This document shows, piece after piece, positions 12,511 through 25,336 of a stretch of 64,000 nucleotides of DNA. The notes beneath the pieces were generated by a model. The model was given only the letters and a program-made list of their open reading frames with translations, was not told where the DNA came from and did not search any database. The first letter of the stretch is position 1. The number at the start of each line of letters is the position of its first letter. The stretch covers positions 289,501 to 353,500 of the forward strand of contig JACVVK020000371.1 of NCBI GenBank assembly GCA_018292915.2. The letters run 5' to 3'. The position numbers and the translations under genes were made by a program. The DNA is from Batillaria attramentaria. Lineage: Eukaryota; Mollusca; Gastropoda; Batillariidae.

Positions 12511-14189
12511 AGTTGGTTATAGCTTACTTAGTGGTGGTTGTAGCCTAGTGAGGACAAGATGTAAGACAGGTGTGTACGCCTAATCTTTTATCCCTGTAAA
12601 AGAAACTCTCTCTCTCTCTCTCTCTCTCAGTGCGTGCATGCATGCGCTTGTGCGTGTCTTGCCCGCTCGCAAAGACAAAGTGTTGTGCTTTCGTGCGTGT
12701 GTTTAGGCGTCCAGTACAACATCATGATTCATTCATCCACTCTCACACTCTCCTGTAAGTTCACGACCGTACCTCCACAAAGTCTCCGCAACACAGAAAC
12801 CACCCCCAGCCACCTCGCCACTCGCCCCGGCTTCTAAATCCCCTCCCTAGACTTCATTGATCAGGGGAGCCGAGGGTTTTTGAGGGACTCACGTAGAAGA
12901 TCCCGTCGCAATTAAGGCCGGGTCTTATCACAACGCCGGATTACTTCTCTGTCAGACTCCCGGCCAATGAAAAGAAGGCTGGATGAAATGTCTGCCAGAT
13001 TTCTCTCAATAAACCCTCCCTATGCACAACAGGCCTTCGGATTTGTCCACTGCTTGCGGCAAAGTTAGATGAAAATCAATCAAAGCAGAACGCAGAGGAC
13101 GGTAGTTTTTTGTTTTGTTTTTATACCTAGCGGAGAACAACAATGTAATTCGGATTTTTTTCCCTGTCACGAACCTTTCATAAGAGTTCTTCCGGAAGAT
13201 TTTCACTGAGATGCGAATATAGGTGACCTATTTTTTTTGGTGCAGGAAATCAATTTTATCGTGGCCTTCGGGTTGTTTTATTTTGACACAACACGAACAG
13301 AAGTAGTAGTAGTGTAGGAGTAATTCGTTGTTGTAGGACTATCTGCCTTTGTCTAATTACACAAATAAGTACAAAAAAGAATTGACCATAGAGACTGCAA
13401 TTAGTACCTTTTATGGAAATGAAACTTTGCAATTCCTTTTGAAACGTGTATGTTACAGATGTCAACAAAAAAAGTTCAAAAACAAAGTAAAAGTCACCGA
13501 AGTTGATAAAAACAACAACAAACAAATAAATAAAACACAAACAAACAGCTTATTACAACATATTAGAGATTTATCAAATTATTCGCCAGACCTTCAAATG
13601 TACCAAGAATGAAAACAGATTTCTAACGTAGCTTACTTACTTCAGCAGAAGTTTACTGTTGGGGGAGGGAGGGGGGGGGAGTGAATGGAGGTAGGGGCTG
13701 GGGGCTGAAAGAAAAGGAGCGTAGAGGGGACATAAGCAATCCTAATCAGTCAAGATTGCCTCCCTTACCGTACCGCCTACAAAGTAATCACGCACCGCCT
13801 GAAATTGCCTCTTTTCCGCCCCTAACTCTACGTCCTTCTAATCTGTATGATATAATTTTACCTTAAGTACTAACTAATGACTTTTTTTTCCCCCCTTGAA
13901 CCACATTTGCCGCACTGAACCATTTACTTCAGACATTTTTTTTCCTATTATTGATTGTAATCGGCTGTCATTTCACGAACAGCAATTTTCCTCTCAGAAC
14001 AGCCCAATGTTGGTCATTGATTCAGTTCGGTACTTCGGTGGTAGCAAATGAGCTTACCATAGATTGTAGATAAAATCTACTGGACTGTTTGTGGTACAGT
14101 CAAACCTGTCTGAGACGGCCACCAGAAAGAGTAGCGGGTGGTCGTTTTAGACAGGATCATTTAAATAACAACTGGCCTGAAAAACAGGT

Positions 14190-14455
14190 GGTTTTCCCAA
14201 ATCGCCCACGCATGTGGCAGGGACGATAACTACCCACCCCCTGCCCACTATATGACAGACTTGTTACAGACAACAAGCCACTGCACACCAGTAGGAGCCA
14301 CTTCAATCCACTATGATGCAAAGTGTAGGCCTTCCCCGCTAGGCCCGAGACCGCTGCAGATTGCATAATAGTGGCTTGAAGTGGCTCCTAAACAGTGATA
14401 CGAAGATTTCAAGTAAAAACGCGATTCTTGCATGAGCGTTTAAGAGTTAAACCTG
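14190..14455. mobile_element. foldback repeat family (GCCACTATTACG), copy 2
   Basis: Shares CCCCTGCCCACTATATGA, AGGAGCCACTTCAATCCACT and its complement TAGTGGCTTGAAGTGGCTCC with the other copies, and ends TTTAAGAGTTAAAC. Directly left (14095-14160) is ACAGTCAAACCTGTCTGAGA with its partial complement TTAGACAGG, which looks like a fragment of another TIR element. Confidence 0.55.
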
Positions 14456-14584
14456 AAGAAAAAGGAGACAAACTGGTAGATGTTGTATAGGAAATCGTCT
14501 GTGTCCAGAAATCCGTGACCATCGTGTTAATCCCTTCAGATTTCTATAATCTATGCGAAACCGACCTTCTGTGCGTGCCTTGTC

Positions 14585-15283
14585 TTCTATAGATACTGTC
14601 ATTGTTCTTGTTCTATATTCTATAGATACTGTCATTGTTCTTGTTCTATATTCTATAGATACTGTCATTGTTCTTGTTCTATAATTCTATAGATACTGTC
14701 ATTGTTCTTGTTCTATATTCTATAGATACTGTCATTGTTCTTGTTCTATAATTATTCTATAGATGCTGTCATTGTTCTTGTTCTATATTCTATAGATACT
14801 GTCATTTTTCTTGCTCTATATTCTATAGATACTGTCATTGTTCTTGTTCTATATTCTATAGATACTGTCATTGTTCTTGCTCTATATTCTATAGATACTG
14901 TCATTGTTCTTGTTCTATAATTCTATAGATGCTGTCATTGTTCTTGTTCTATATTCTATAGATACTGTCATTGTTCTTGTTCTATATTCTATAGATACTG
15001 TCATTGTTCTTGTTCTATATTCTATAGATACTGTCATTGTTCTTGTTCTATATTCTATACTGTCATTGTTCTTGCTCTATATTCTATAGATACTGTCATT
15101 GTTCTTGTTCTATATTCTATAGATACTGTCATTGTTCTTGTTCTATATTCTATAGATACTGTCATTGTTCTTGTTCTATATTCTATAGATACTGTCATTG
15201 TTCTTGTTCTATATTCTATAGATACTGTCATTGTTCTTGTTCTATATTCTATAGATACTGTCATTGTTCTTGCTCTATAAGAA
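14585..15283. repeat. 33-bp minisatellite, about 21 units
   Basis: Unit TCTATAGATACTGTCATTGT + TCTTGTTCTATAT. Because 33 is a multiple of 3 it gives open frames repeating YSIDTVIVLVL; these are an artefact of the array. Unit length varies by 1-3 bp at the ATT joint, and one unit is shortened near 15055. Confidence 0.95.
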
Positions 15284-15740
15284 ACAAAAGCTTAAAATAT
15301 CGCCAGATCTTTCTTCCGATCTCGAATTTTGTATTCCCTTTAACAGCCTTTGATTTGAAACCACTGAGACGCTTTCAAGGCGTATTAGGAAAATGTGAAC
15401 CGTCCCTTCACGTGTCCGGTCAATCTGGGTTATTTCTCTCTGGAGAGTCTGTGGCCCTCTCGTCCTGTTTAGAAACTGGGCCTGGGAGTCTCTTTCTTTC
15501 TCATTTCGTCACCGCCACTTCCTTAACGCTTTCCGCTTGTTCAGTTCGACTTTCTCCCAAGCCACACTGGTCCGTAAACTTGCCGCAGGATCTTTAGCTA
15601 GAGTGTGATTGGGTGTTAGCCTGCAAGGCACACCAGACGTTTTTACCGTAAGGCGGTACGTTTCTTACACCACTCCGTGAAGTTAGCCGTCTTAGGAAAG
15701 GATCTCTGCTTCAAACAGTGTGACGTTGCCCATACTCTGC

Positions 15741-15885
<145 letters not shown>

Positions 15886-16179
15886 GATTTCGACGTGGAG
15901 ACGTTTTGTAGAGGATTATTAGAAACGTCTTCGTGATTTGTTCTGCGTGATTTGATTAGCAGGCCGGTAAGCTAATGGTACAATTAATGACACCAGAGAA
16001 CAGTTCTGAAAGGCCCAAACACTTAAAGTCTCTTTTTAAAAAAAATCAAATTATGTACATAATTATTGGAGAATCCATCCCTTCATTCGCATATAAACAG
16101 ATAGAGCTTTCTCCATTGTCAGCTGGAGTGTATCTTATTTCACTTCGCCTTCAGGTCTGACCTCTGGCTGAAGTATTTG

Positions 16180-16256
16180 TGGTGGCTTTTTCACTCGTTG
16201 CCCCGTCTTTGATATTACTTGTATGTGACGGAAAAAAGACGTTAAAGTCTCAATAC
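16180..16256 (+). mobile_element. SINE family A body fragment
   Basis: CTTTTTCACTCGTTGCCCCG and GACGTTAAAGTCTCAATACG match body and tail only; the head is absent. Confidence 0.55.
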
Positions 16257-16740
16257 GTACAACAGGTAAACAACAGCGTGTGAAAAGCTTTTCATCGTCT
16301 GAATCTGTGCATCGGAATCAGTCACTTGGGCCACAGACTAGCATCTGAAACCATTGTGGTGACTGGCCGGCGTGTAAGTTGTTCTACAACTGTAGCGCGT
16401 ACTGAGCAGGGGTGAGTGGGTGGGTCTTTGGGAGTTTAACGTCCTTCTTCACCACGGAAGAGTGATATCAAAGACAGGGCAACGAGAAAAAGGCCAGTAC
16501 AAATATTTGGCCCCAGCCGGGATGCGAACTCACGACCCGAGCATTGAAAGTCCAACGCTCTACCAGTCGGCTATCTCGGCTCCCCACGCGTACTGAGCAG
16601 ACGACGTCATTTGTTTGCGAACTGAAGACCAGCTAGACGGCGCTGACTGGTTGCTATTTCATCAGCTTTATCGAGTCCTAGTCTGTGCAAAAATGGACCG
16701 TAGGCTCAATGAAAGTCGTATTTCGCTAATATTAGAAGTC
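16255..16740. repeat. second copy of the duplication, split by a SINE
   Basis: Contains ACAACAGCGTGTGAAAAGC, one diverged 40-bp unit (TAGCATCTGAAACCATTGTG) and GACCAGCTAGACGGCGCTGA, all matching 480-1330. The SINE at 16410-16586 interrupts it. Confidence 0.75.
16410..16586 (-). mobile_element. SINE family A, full copy with target duplication
   Basis: Minus strand: tRNA-like head (GGGAGCCGAGATAGCC, B box GTTCGCATCC), a body with TTTTTCTCGTTGCCCTGTC and an end at GTTAAACTCCCAAAGACCCA. A 14-bp direct repeat CGCGTACTGAGCAG flanks it (16396-16409 and 16587-16600). Confidence 0.85.
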
Positions 16741-17259
16741 GGTCGCCATGGCCAAAACATCCTCTATCTGGCAAACAGCATTACAGCTCAGAAAGCGGGG
16801 GGTTTTCCATATCAGCGGCGTTTAACATCGAGGCTTTAAAGCCCTCAAGCAACCAGGCTGACCTGTGGCAGAGGTTTTGTTATTGCACGACGGCGGAGAC
16901 CACGAGAGGATTTGTTCCCGTTGCTTGTGTGTGTCGTGGTAGGATTAACAGCGGTCGGTCGTGGCGTGCCAAGGGACGCTATCCGCCATTCAGCTTCACC
17001 GGATTATCGCCCGTAGCTTGTGTTGTGGGATGTGTGGTCCACTGATCCGCGGTAGATCTGACCGATTTACACGCGACTAAAGGTAGGTCACCACTAACTC
17101 ATTACTTTGTCACGATCTGGTGGAATCTTTGTACGGTTTTCCGGGGGGAAAACAACCTGGAGGTCTTCCTAAGGCAGTTATTTTTGCCCTTTTAACTTGA
17201 AAAGTCTTCAGCGAATTTGTATTGGGACAGTCATGATCAGCGGGAGGCTTATTCTAACA

Positions 17260-17312
<53 letters not shown>

Positions 17313-18946
17313 CGCGTGAGTACTAGTATCAAAGTCCAACAAAGTGCTTCGTTAGGTGCTTGTGAGTGAATCATCTTATATCATCTCAATCAAATGCAAA
17401 AATCTCGTTCATCCGGAGACTCACATAGCGCGCTCTCTCTCTCCCTGGTGCATCAGTCGGAACTTCTCAATCTTTGATCACCAGAGGAGAAGTTGGAGGT
17501 ACAGCGTAGAAGGTAATGATGGGGTGAGTAGGTGTAAAGTGCAGGAGGAAAAGGAGGGGAAGGAGTGAGGGGGAGGGGGTGGGGGCATGGGTGTTGGCCA
17601 GTTTCGGGGGGTGTTGGGGGTGAGTCCTCGCGAAGTGGCTGGTCAATTTGCAGATGAAAGATCAATACAATAAGTGCTGGGAAAAAATCGATACGAAAGT
17701 CATTATCGGGTCCCCGTCCCGCCACGGACGCTCACTAGGTGGCGTTCTGGTCACGTGATCTCATTTGGCCGCTCTCCTGCGTTGGAAGACGACATGCTTT
17801 GACGCGGGAAGCGTGTTTGGGGAGGGGAGAGAAGCGAGAAATGTGTTTGGGCAAGGGGAGAGAAGCAATCGCAAGATGAAAGACTGCTGTCACACTCAGA
17901 GACTGCTGTCAAAATCAGCGTTTGAGAGACTGGGGGATGAGTCTGGCTGTGTTTGCCATCGTCTGAATCAAAACTGATTTTGATTCAATCAGCTAGATAA
18001 GACTCCATTACAGCAGAGCGATTTGGAAGTCCCTGACGGAAATACGCGCTTAACCTGCTGACATTTAGACTGTAAGCCTGCAGAAGTCAGTTACCCATTT
18101 TTTTCCCTCTGAAAGTTAACTACCCACTTTTGGGGAACTGCTGCAAGGGATTCTGATTGGATCCCAAGACCTTTGTGGAGGCGAGGAACTCTCTCCGTTT
18201 GAAGTTGCGTTTTGTCCTTTCAGTTTTACAGAGTTGTTTCACCTCTGCTATGCGATGGAGTGGAATTGGAAAGCGACAAAAAGTGAAATTGGTCTTGTCT
18301 TCTTTTCAATTCGCGATGCTATTTTGTCAAAACAAACTTTCTCGGGAGCAAGAGTGAAGCCTTTGTGCAAAATGAAACGACTCGCAGTTCGGAGGTTGCA
18401 ATGCTCTATGGGTAATCAGGCAAAGTGGGGAGATGGGATACGGGGAAGGGAGGAGGGGTAAAAGGGGGGGGGGGGGGGGGGGGAGAAAAGAAAATTCGGT
18501 GCTTGTGTTGACTTGAAGTTTAACGTTCTTGCAGCGACTGAATGCATGCACGTAACAGAAAAGATTAATTACTGAATTGTATTTCGCTAATCTACAGACA
18601 CTGTTGGTGGTCTTCGTTAGGTCGCTTTCTCCTCCATTTTTTTTCAATTCTCGGGATTTCTCGCGTCGCGATAACTGTAAACGGGACTTGGCAAACACGG
18701 GAGAGCTCGTCACTCCAGTGAATAACCTATAGAAGCTTGTGGCGAGCTCTTCCTTATTGGTTCTGGCTGGTGCTGGTGCTAAAGCTGAACTCGGCTTTCT
18801 GACACTGGCACCAACACCTTTGTAATGACGCAGTGGGCAGTGACATTAGGCTCCAGCATGATTGTAGGGTGGAGAAGATGGTGATTTCCTTAATTTCCGA
18901 GTAATATTTTAGATTACAAGGGTTTGACATTTACATACACATAAAT
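16741..18946. other. no gene seen
   Basis: (CA)n at 17261-17310 and a G18 run near 18465-18482. Several reading frames of 60-130 codons overlap in different frames with no domain, splice pattern or codon bias I can support. Confidence 0.55.
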
Positions 18947-19240
18947 TTTACAACCCTCGCCAGATTTTCCTGGAGAAGAGTCGGGTTTTCTGCTGGAAAT
19001 TCAGTTTTCTGCAGCAAAAATGCTGTTTTGTCATTTCCGTGTTTTGTTGGGTGGTTTTTTTTTTGTTGTTGTTGTTTTGTTTTGTTTGTTTTTTTGGCCA
19101 GATTTTCTTCAGAAAGACCTTTTTTTCTGTGCAAAAGTGCTTTTTCCTGCAAAACAAAAAGCACAAAAAATACTGATCTTATGGTTGATTTTTCTGTAGA
19201 AAAACTGTTATTTTGTCGGATTTCGCCCACCGTATAATTA
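18947..19240. repeat. TTTTCTGCAG-rich dispersed repeat, copy 1
   Basis: Irregular repeats of TTTTCTGCAG/CAGAAAA. TTTTCTGCAGCAAAAATGCT and TTTTGTCATTTCC also occur at 44222-44262. No coding sense. Confidence 0.55.
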
Positions 19241-20096
19241 TGCTTTCTCATCGTAAATCGCTGTCTCATCGGACACCTTAAACCGACCACGTTACACCCC
19301 GTGAGCAAACTGATCAAGCTATTGCTGTTTTGAAGAAAGCACTTACTGTTGAAATCTTTGTACTGACCTCGAGAAAATGAACCACAGTCATGTTATAATG
19401 TGTCAAAGAGCAATTAGGTAAGAACCTGGTTAGAAGCAAATGGACATCGGAGTTATGGTTGTTAATTTTAAATGCGTCTGTAAATGTTAAACCTTTGTAG
19501 TCCTAAACTATTACTCTGAAATTCAGGAAATTACTATCTTCTCCACGCTACGTGAAAGACTCTAATGTCGTTGCCCCTTGTGCCATTCCAAAACACCGGC
19601 CCCCATGGACCCATTACGACGCACTGACAACAGCAGACGGCAGAAACACGACTCTAACGGGATTCACTCAATTGCCTCTATTGCCCGTCCAGACTTGTCA
19701 ATTGTTGGACTCCCCGGTGCTCTCCCTTTTCAGTGGTGCTCTCCCTTTACGCGTGAAAACGACCACGTCATGGCCAGTCTGTCACGCGTCACTGAGCACC
19801 GGCTGTGTGACGCAACAGACCAAAACACGTGTCGTCATTTGCCTGTCGTTGTTGACAATGCTGAAGTCTGAACTTGACAAGTGTCAGAATGGTGCTTCCA
19901 GTGAACGCCTGCAACATGGCGGATTCCCTCTGACTGTGGCAGCTGCTCACGGTACTTTTGTTTCGTTCTTTCAGTCAGCTAAGGAGACTTGAGAGAGAGA
20001 GAGAGAGAGAAGTCACTTGGATTTTCCGAATGCAGAAACACTATTTTGTGCTGAATTGAACTTTCTGCCCGTCTTCTGTTTCTTCCCCCTCCTTCT
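19241..20096. other. no gene seen; 146-codon open frame of doubtful value
   Basis: A plus-strand frame at 19552-19992 is open, but it has no recognisable motif and a second frame overlaps it almost completely. Confidence 0.5.
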
Positions 20097-20590
20097 CGGG
20101 AGCCGGGATAGCCGAATGGTAGAGCGTTGGACTCTCAATGCTCGGGCCGTGAGTTCGAATCCCTGCTGGGGCCAAATATTTGTGCTGGCCTTTTTCTCGT
20201 TGCCCCGTCTTTGATATCACCCATACGTGGCGGAAAAGGAAAACACCCTCCCACCCACTCTCCCCCCTCCTCCGTATTCCTTTACTGACAAAGTTGACCG
20301 TACGTCGGGGTTCTCTCCGGGGTACTCCGGCTTTCTCCCCCTCTGATTTGGAAATGTTCAGCCCACAAAAAAACCCCGAAAATAAATGCATTTCTAGAAT
20401 TCCGAAACTTATATTCAGTGCTGAGCTTATCCTTCGCACCACGTGCTTGTTATGTGTTCAGTATCCAGTGGTTGAGCGAATGCTGGTGATTCAACTGAGC
20501 GTGCATGTTGGGTTTAGCTCGCGGCGCTTTGAGCCAAATGTTTGGGATAAAGCGCCTTTATTAATGTGATTATTATTAATATCTTTATTA
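20097..20590 (+). mobile_element. chimeric SINE: family A head, family B body and tail
   Basis: The head (GGGAGCCGGGATAGCCGAAT; B box GAGTTCGAATCCC at 20151) and TTTCTCGTTGCCCCGTCTTT are family A. From about 20285 it continues with TCTCCGGGGTACTCCGGCTT, AAATGTTCAGCCCAC and CGCGGCGCTTTGAG, which are family B, and ends in an ATTATTA-rich tail. Confidence 0.75.
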
Positions 20591-21141
20591 TTATAATTAT
20601 AAAAGTCAAATCAATGAAAAAGTCAAACAGTGGGGTTTGTTTGATTGCTTGTTTGTTTTAAGCTGTGCAAGTTTACTTCAAGAGAGACATGCAGACAGAC
20701 AGACAGACACACAGAGAGGCAGACAGACAGAGGGACAGAGACAGAGAGCCTGCCCCACCCACCCACTTGACATTTCCCCCCTCCCCTCCCCTCCCACCCC
20801 TTGACCGCCAGCCGCTTGTATTGTCCATTCCGCCCGTGTTAGTTAATTAGTTAATCAAATGACTGCTGGACAGCAGCTGCAACACAATGTCGGCCAATTT
20901 CAAAGTGCAGTCCTTGACACAGAGGCTTGGGATGGGAGGGAGGGGGGGGGGGGTGGTGGTCGGTGGAAGGTTGGAGAGAGGGGTGGGGGGTCGGGGGAAG
21001 GTTACAAAGAGTCGTGGGAGGGTCAAAACTTGCCAGTTCATACGTCACAATGTGGTTATGACGTAACGCCCTTCTGCTGACAGTCAACTGAGCGAATTCA
21101 ACCGTCAACGTCAGTCTGGTCGACATATTGACGCCTTGTTA

Positions 21142-21172
<31 letters not shown>

Positions 21173-21602
21173 CACCCCCCCCCCCCCCCCATCACTCCAG
21201 TGGCGGGACGTAAAGCCTCAAGACTCAAGTCAGTTCCATAGCTTCCCGTTCACTCCTTGACTTCATACAGACGTTGTGACTGTACTGTTCCGTGCACTAC
21301 GCCGTCTCCAGTTGAGGAGTACACGTATTACGAGTGGCATGAAAATCCGCTTGTGTTTTACGAGTAGCGTTAGTTGGGCAGCTTGTGACGACAAGAGTCC
21401 CCGGCTGTCTGAGATACAGTGTGTTAAGACTGACGAGCGTCGCTGCTTGTGGTGTGCGTTCACAGGGCATCATCTTTGTAGCAAGGTACGTTTCTTTTTT
21501 TACAACTTTACCATCCCATTCGCGCTGCTTCCCATTAGGGAAGCGCGTCGCCGCAGTGCAGCGCCACCCATCTACCCATGTTCAGTTCGAACAAATATAT
21601 AA
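20591..21602. other. no supported gene; one weak exon-like stretch
   Basis: (ACAG)n near 20693-20710, C/G runs, (CT)n at 21148-21171. At 21276-21485 a plus-strand frame ends at AGCAAG|GTACGT, an acceptable donor, but no acceptor or homologue is evident. Confidence 0.4.
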
Positions 21603-21612
21603 TTCTCTTCAG

Positions 21613-21785
21613 GGTGGGTGGGTGTTTGGGAGTTTAACGTCCTTTTCCAACACGTGTGAGTGAAGTCAAAGACGGGGCAACGTGAAGAAGGCCAGCACAA
21701 ATAGTTGGCCCTAGCCGGGATTCGAACTCACGACCCAAGCGTTGAAAGTCCAACGCTCTACCATTCGGCTATCCCGGCTCCCCAG
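21613..21785 (-). mobile_element. SINE family A with target duplication
   Basis: Head at 21785 (GGGAGCCGGGATAGCCGAAT, B box GAGTTCGAATCCC); body and tail as at 16410. The 10-bp direct repeat TTCTCTTCAG lies at 21603-21612 and 21786-21795. Confidence 0.85.
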
Positions 21786-22160
21786 TTCTCTTCAGACTGA
21801 GGACCGGCCACTGCAGACTGCTGAGCCACTTCAACCGACTCAAGGTTGCCCACTCTGACGAATGTCCACGTGACACTAGATCCTAGACACCAGAACACAC
21901 CCTTCAGTATTGTCCTGCCCATGATGCTCTACGGCGTCAAACCTGGCCAGAGGGCGCAGAGCTACAGGTGCAGCTTTGGGGGGTTGTCGTCATGACCTGG
22001 AGAAGACCGTGGGATTCGTCATGGCGACCGGGCTGCAGATCTGACGCAACCAGTCAGATCGACCACACAAGAAGAAAAAGGAGAAATATATTACACAGGT
22101 AACATGTATCTGGCCTGTACCATTATATGTAAGTGTAACCCATATCGTCATGGCGTATCG

Positions 22161-22454
22161 GGGAGCCGGGATAGTAGCGGGATGGTAGAGCGTTGGACCT
22201 TAATGCTCCGGTTGTGAGTTTGAATCCCGGCAGGAGTCGAATGTTTGTACTGGTTTCTATCTCGTCGCTCCGTCTTTGGTAACACACTCAGACGTGGTGG
22301 GAAAAGGACGTTAAACCCCCAAACACCCCTTCCCCCCCCTCCCCCGGCAGGGGCCAAATGTTTGTGCTGGTTTCTATCTCGTTGCTCCGTCTTTGATATC
22401 ACCCAGACGTGGCCGTGGGAAAAGGCGTTAAACTCCCGAACACCCACCCTTATC
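22161..22454 (+). mobile_element. dimeric SINE family A
   Basis: One full unit (head GGGAGCCGGGATAGTAGCGG, B box GAGTTTGAATCCC, to about 22330) is joined through a C-rich link to a second body without head (about 22345-22450). A single 8-bp direct repeat GCGTATCG (22153-22160, 22455-22462) encloses both, so the dimer inserted as one unit. Confidence 0.75.
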
Positions 22455-22737
22455 GCGTATCGCTTGTTTGCCTGCGGTCAGCTTAGCACGTATGCTGCCA
22501 ACGCTGCTGTTACAGGCGGAGTGACAAAACACTGGGGTGAGTTTCGCTCGTTAGTCAAAATATCTAAACTGTTGACGTATTACAAGTTAGTTGTTTTGGT
22601 CTTTTTAAAAAAAAAATTCTGTTTGATTTTTTCATTCTTTCAAGAGCCCAGAGGACGTCTTTCTCGTGTATAGTAAGGGTTATTCTGTACTAGTAAGAAA
22701 GAAAAAGTACGGTCAGTATATCTTCTCAGAAGTCGAG

Positions 22738-22990
22738 CCTGTCCACCCCCTGCCCACTATGTGATACGACTGGTTAAACAGAAACAGCCACTGTACATCA
22801 GTAGCAGCTACTTCAAGCCACTATTACACTAGGCATGGGCCGTCTTACTAGACCCAACCGTTGCAGATTGCGTAATAGTGGCTTGAAGTGTTTAGTCAAA
22901 TTGCGAGTGGTTTTGCGTGGGTTTTTAATGCGCAAAAGTGGCTCCTCGCGATACGAAGTTTTCAAGTAAAAGGGGTTTCAAGAGTTAACA
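22738..22990. mobile_element. foldback repeat family (GCCACTATTACG), copy 3
   Basis: Same CCCCTGCCCACTATGTGATA start and AAGCCACTATTAC / GTAATAGTGGCTT palindrome, with an extra ~60-bp stretch before the right end TTCAAGAGTTAAC. Confidence 0.55.
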
Positions 22991-23601
22991 GAAGCAAAAA
23001 GTGTAACATCGAACACAGGAAGATCTAGCGGCCATGGCGGTCCGTACCCACATTCGCTCGTTTTTGTTTGAACAGGACGGGGACAGTTTCAACTTGCCAG
23101 CTTATCTGACTAAATAGGAACAGCATTGCTTCGGACACCGGCTCGACACACACGGTTGACAAATGATCATTTAACCGCCGGATCTACTCAGCTTAATAGG
23201 TTGCTCGTCTCCCTGCCTGGGGGTGGGTCGTAAACATCTCACGTTTTTAAACTAACCGCCGCCAGCGGGTATTGGAGACTTTTTTTTTTAGGGGGGAGAG
23301 CAGCCGAGGAGTTCTGCTGGAAATTACGAGTTTGCGTTTCTTGTAAGTAAAACCTGTTTGTCTGGATCGCTTCCTAAACCTCACCACACCCACTGCCCCA
23401 CCCCCCATCGCCACCCCCCATTCCCTTCCCAGGGGAAGTGGTGACTGTCAGATTGATTTGTGCTACCAGTGGACAGGAGACGGAAAGGGGGGGGGGGGGG
23501 GGGGGTGAGAGGGTGGAGAGGGGCGTATCTGCTTCGAAAGGGAGGATATCACCGGAGGGTTTGTGTCCCCAGTGGTCGCGGCTCGACAGCTATCTTGTCC
23601 C

Positions 23602-23868
23602 GGTGTAGGATCCGGTCCGGTCCCCCCTCTGAAGCAGTCCCCCGGGGGACCAATTCGTGGCAAAAACTGCTCTATAATGGTCCCCCCTTAGACATCCAGC
23701 CTCGTTTTCGACTGGTCCCCCTGGGCGATTTTGGTCCCCCCCTCGCATCCAAAATAGGCCCCCTCTCGAACTGGTCCCCCTCTTTTCTAACCAATGTAGA
23801 GCTATGTCAGTATTTATTTTTAACTTTATTGTTATAGTGTGTGTCAACTCAGTAGAAAACGTGACTCT

Positions 23869-23915
<47 letters not shown>

Positions 23916-24031
23916 CCCCACACTTTCTCTCCTCCCCCCATCTCTCAAACACACACACACACACACACATTATGCACGCACGCACGCACGCGTGCACACT
24001 CACTCACGCACGCACGCACGCAAACACACAC

Positions 24032-24077
<46 letters not shown>

Positions 24078-25336
24078 CTTTCGTTATATGTATAATTATT
24101 TTCATTTTTGTACAGAGATGTTATTCAAGATGATCTTGAACTGGGTCAAGGTTACAGTGTCAAATCTAAACTTTTAAAAGTGATTTAACTTCGTAGATTT
24201 GCCGTTCTATGTAGCCTATACTTTTGTTTTTTTATTTTCTCTTTTTTTTTGTGGGATGAGAAAACGGTCGCCACTAAAAAACAAAAGTATAGGCTACATA
24301 GAACGGCAAATCTACGAAGTTAAATCACTTTTAAAAGTTTAGATTTGTTTTCTCTTTTCTTTTCTTTTTTTTTTTGTGTGGGATGAGAAAACGGTCGCCA
24401 CGCTTCTTGACACGTCACGTGACTCGTGTCAAACATGCCTATAATTATAAGTACACGACAATTCATTCCGTACTTGGGCCACCGAGGTTGAGATATTTGC
24501 TGCAGCCACCCTCTTGGACACGCCCGTGTATGTGTTCACAAGAGAGGCTCCAGGCCGACAACCTAGGTGGCTGAAATACGGGCCAGTTTGGCAATCGGCC
24601 CCATTGAAAACAGACAGAGTAATTTATATAATGAATCTTGGACATCACTTTGCTCCTGTTTTTTGTGTCACTCCTTAGACCAGCCTGAGAACTGTTAGTC
24701 TTCTGCTGTTTTTGTTGTTTCAAGGGTCATGATTTGAGACACTGGTACTCAGTCTTGACTGTCTACTTGAAGTACGCTGAAAGCCAAAGGTGGCAACTAG
24801 TTTTCATGTCATGGACACTTACTTAATTTTGAAGAAATATTTTTTTTCTATGGCGTTGTATAGAAAATATTAGATACTTGGTCTTTGATGTTATTCTCTA
24901 AATGCTATTTCCAGTTTAAAAAAATTGACAGGAAATGTGGACAGCAAAAAAGAACCAATGCAAAAAAAAACAACTGAAAGAAACAAGAACACAACCAAAC
25001 AAATATATCTCACACACACAAAAATAACAACAAGCACATAAATCGGAAAAAAAAGAAAAAAATGTTCCTATGGCCCTGTGCTTTTGGGGACAATAAAGTT
25101 TTGTAACAATAAAGTTAAAAATAAATACTGACATAGCTCTACATTGGTTAGAAAAGAGGGGGACCAGTTCGAGAGGGGGCCTATTTTGGATGCGAGGGGG
25201 GACCAAAATCGCCCAGGGGGACCAGTCGAAAACGAGGCTGGATGTCTAAGGGGGGGACCATTATAGAGCAGTTTTTGCCACGAATTGGTCCCCCGGGGGA
25301 CTACTTCAGAGGGGGGACCGGACCGGATGCTACACC
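23602..25336. mobile_element. long-TIR transposon-like element, copy B (1735 bp), inverted
   Basis: Reverse complement of 9549-11245 with only small differences: longer (CT)n at about 23873-23912, (CA)n at 24036-24075 and a slightly longer middle. If the element begins TGTAG, CCGG flanks both sides (23600-23603 and 25335-25338), suggesting a 4-bp target duplication. No coding capacity. Confidence 0.85.

Noticed and set aside
14447..15597. Frames with an 11-residue hydrophobic repeat (YSIDTVIVLVL)
   Set aside because: They follow from a 33-bp tandem repeat whose length is a multiple of three; both strands and several frames are open.
19552..19992. 146-codon frame
   Set aside because: A 97-codon frame overlaps in another phase and no motif or splice site supports either.
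21276..21485. Exon-like frame with a donor at AGCAAG|GTACGT
   Set aside because: One donor is weak evidence; there is no acceptor, homologue or partner exon.
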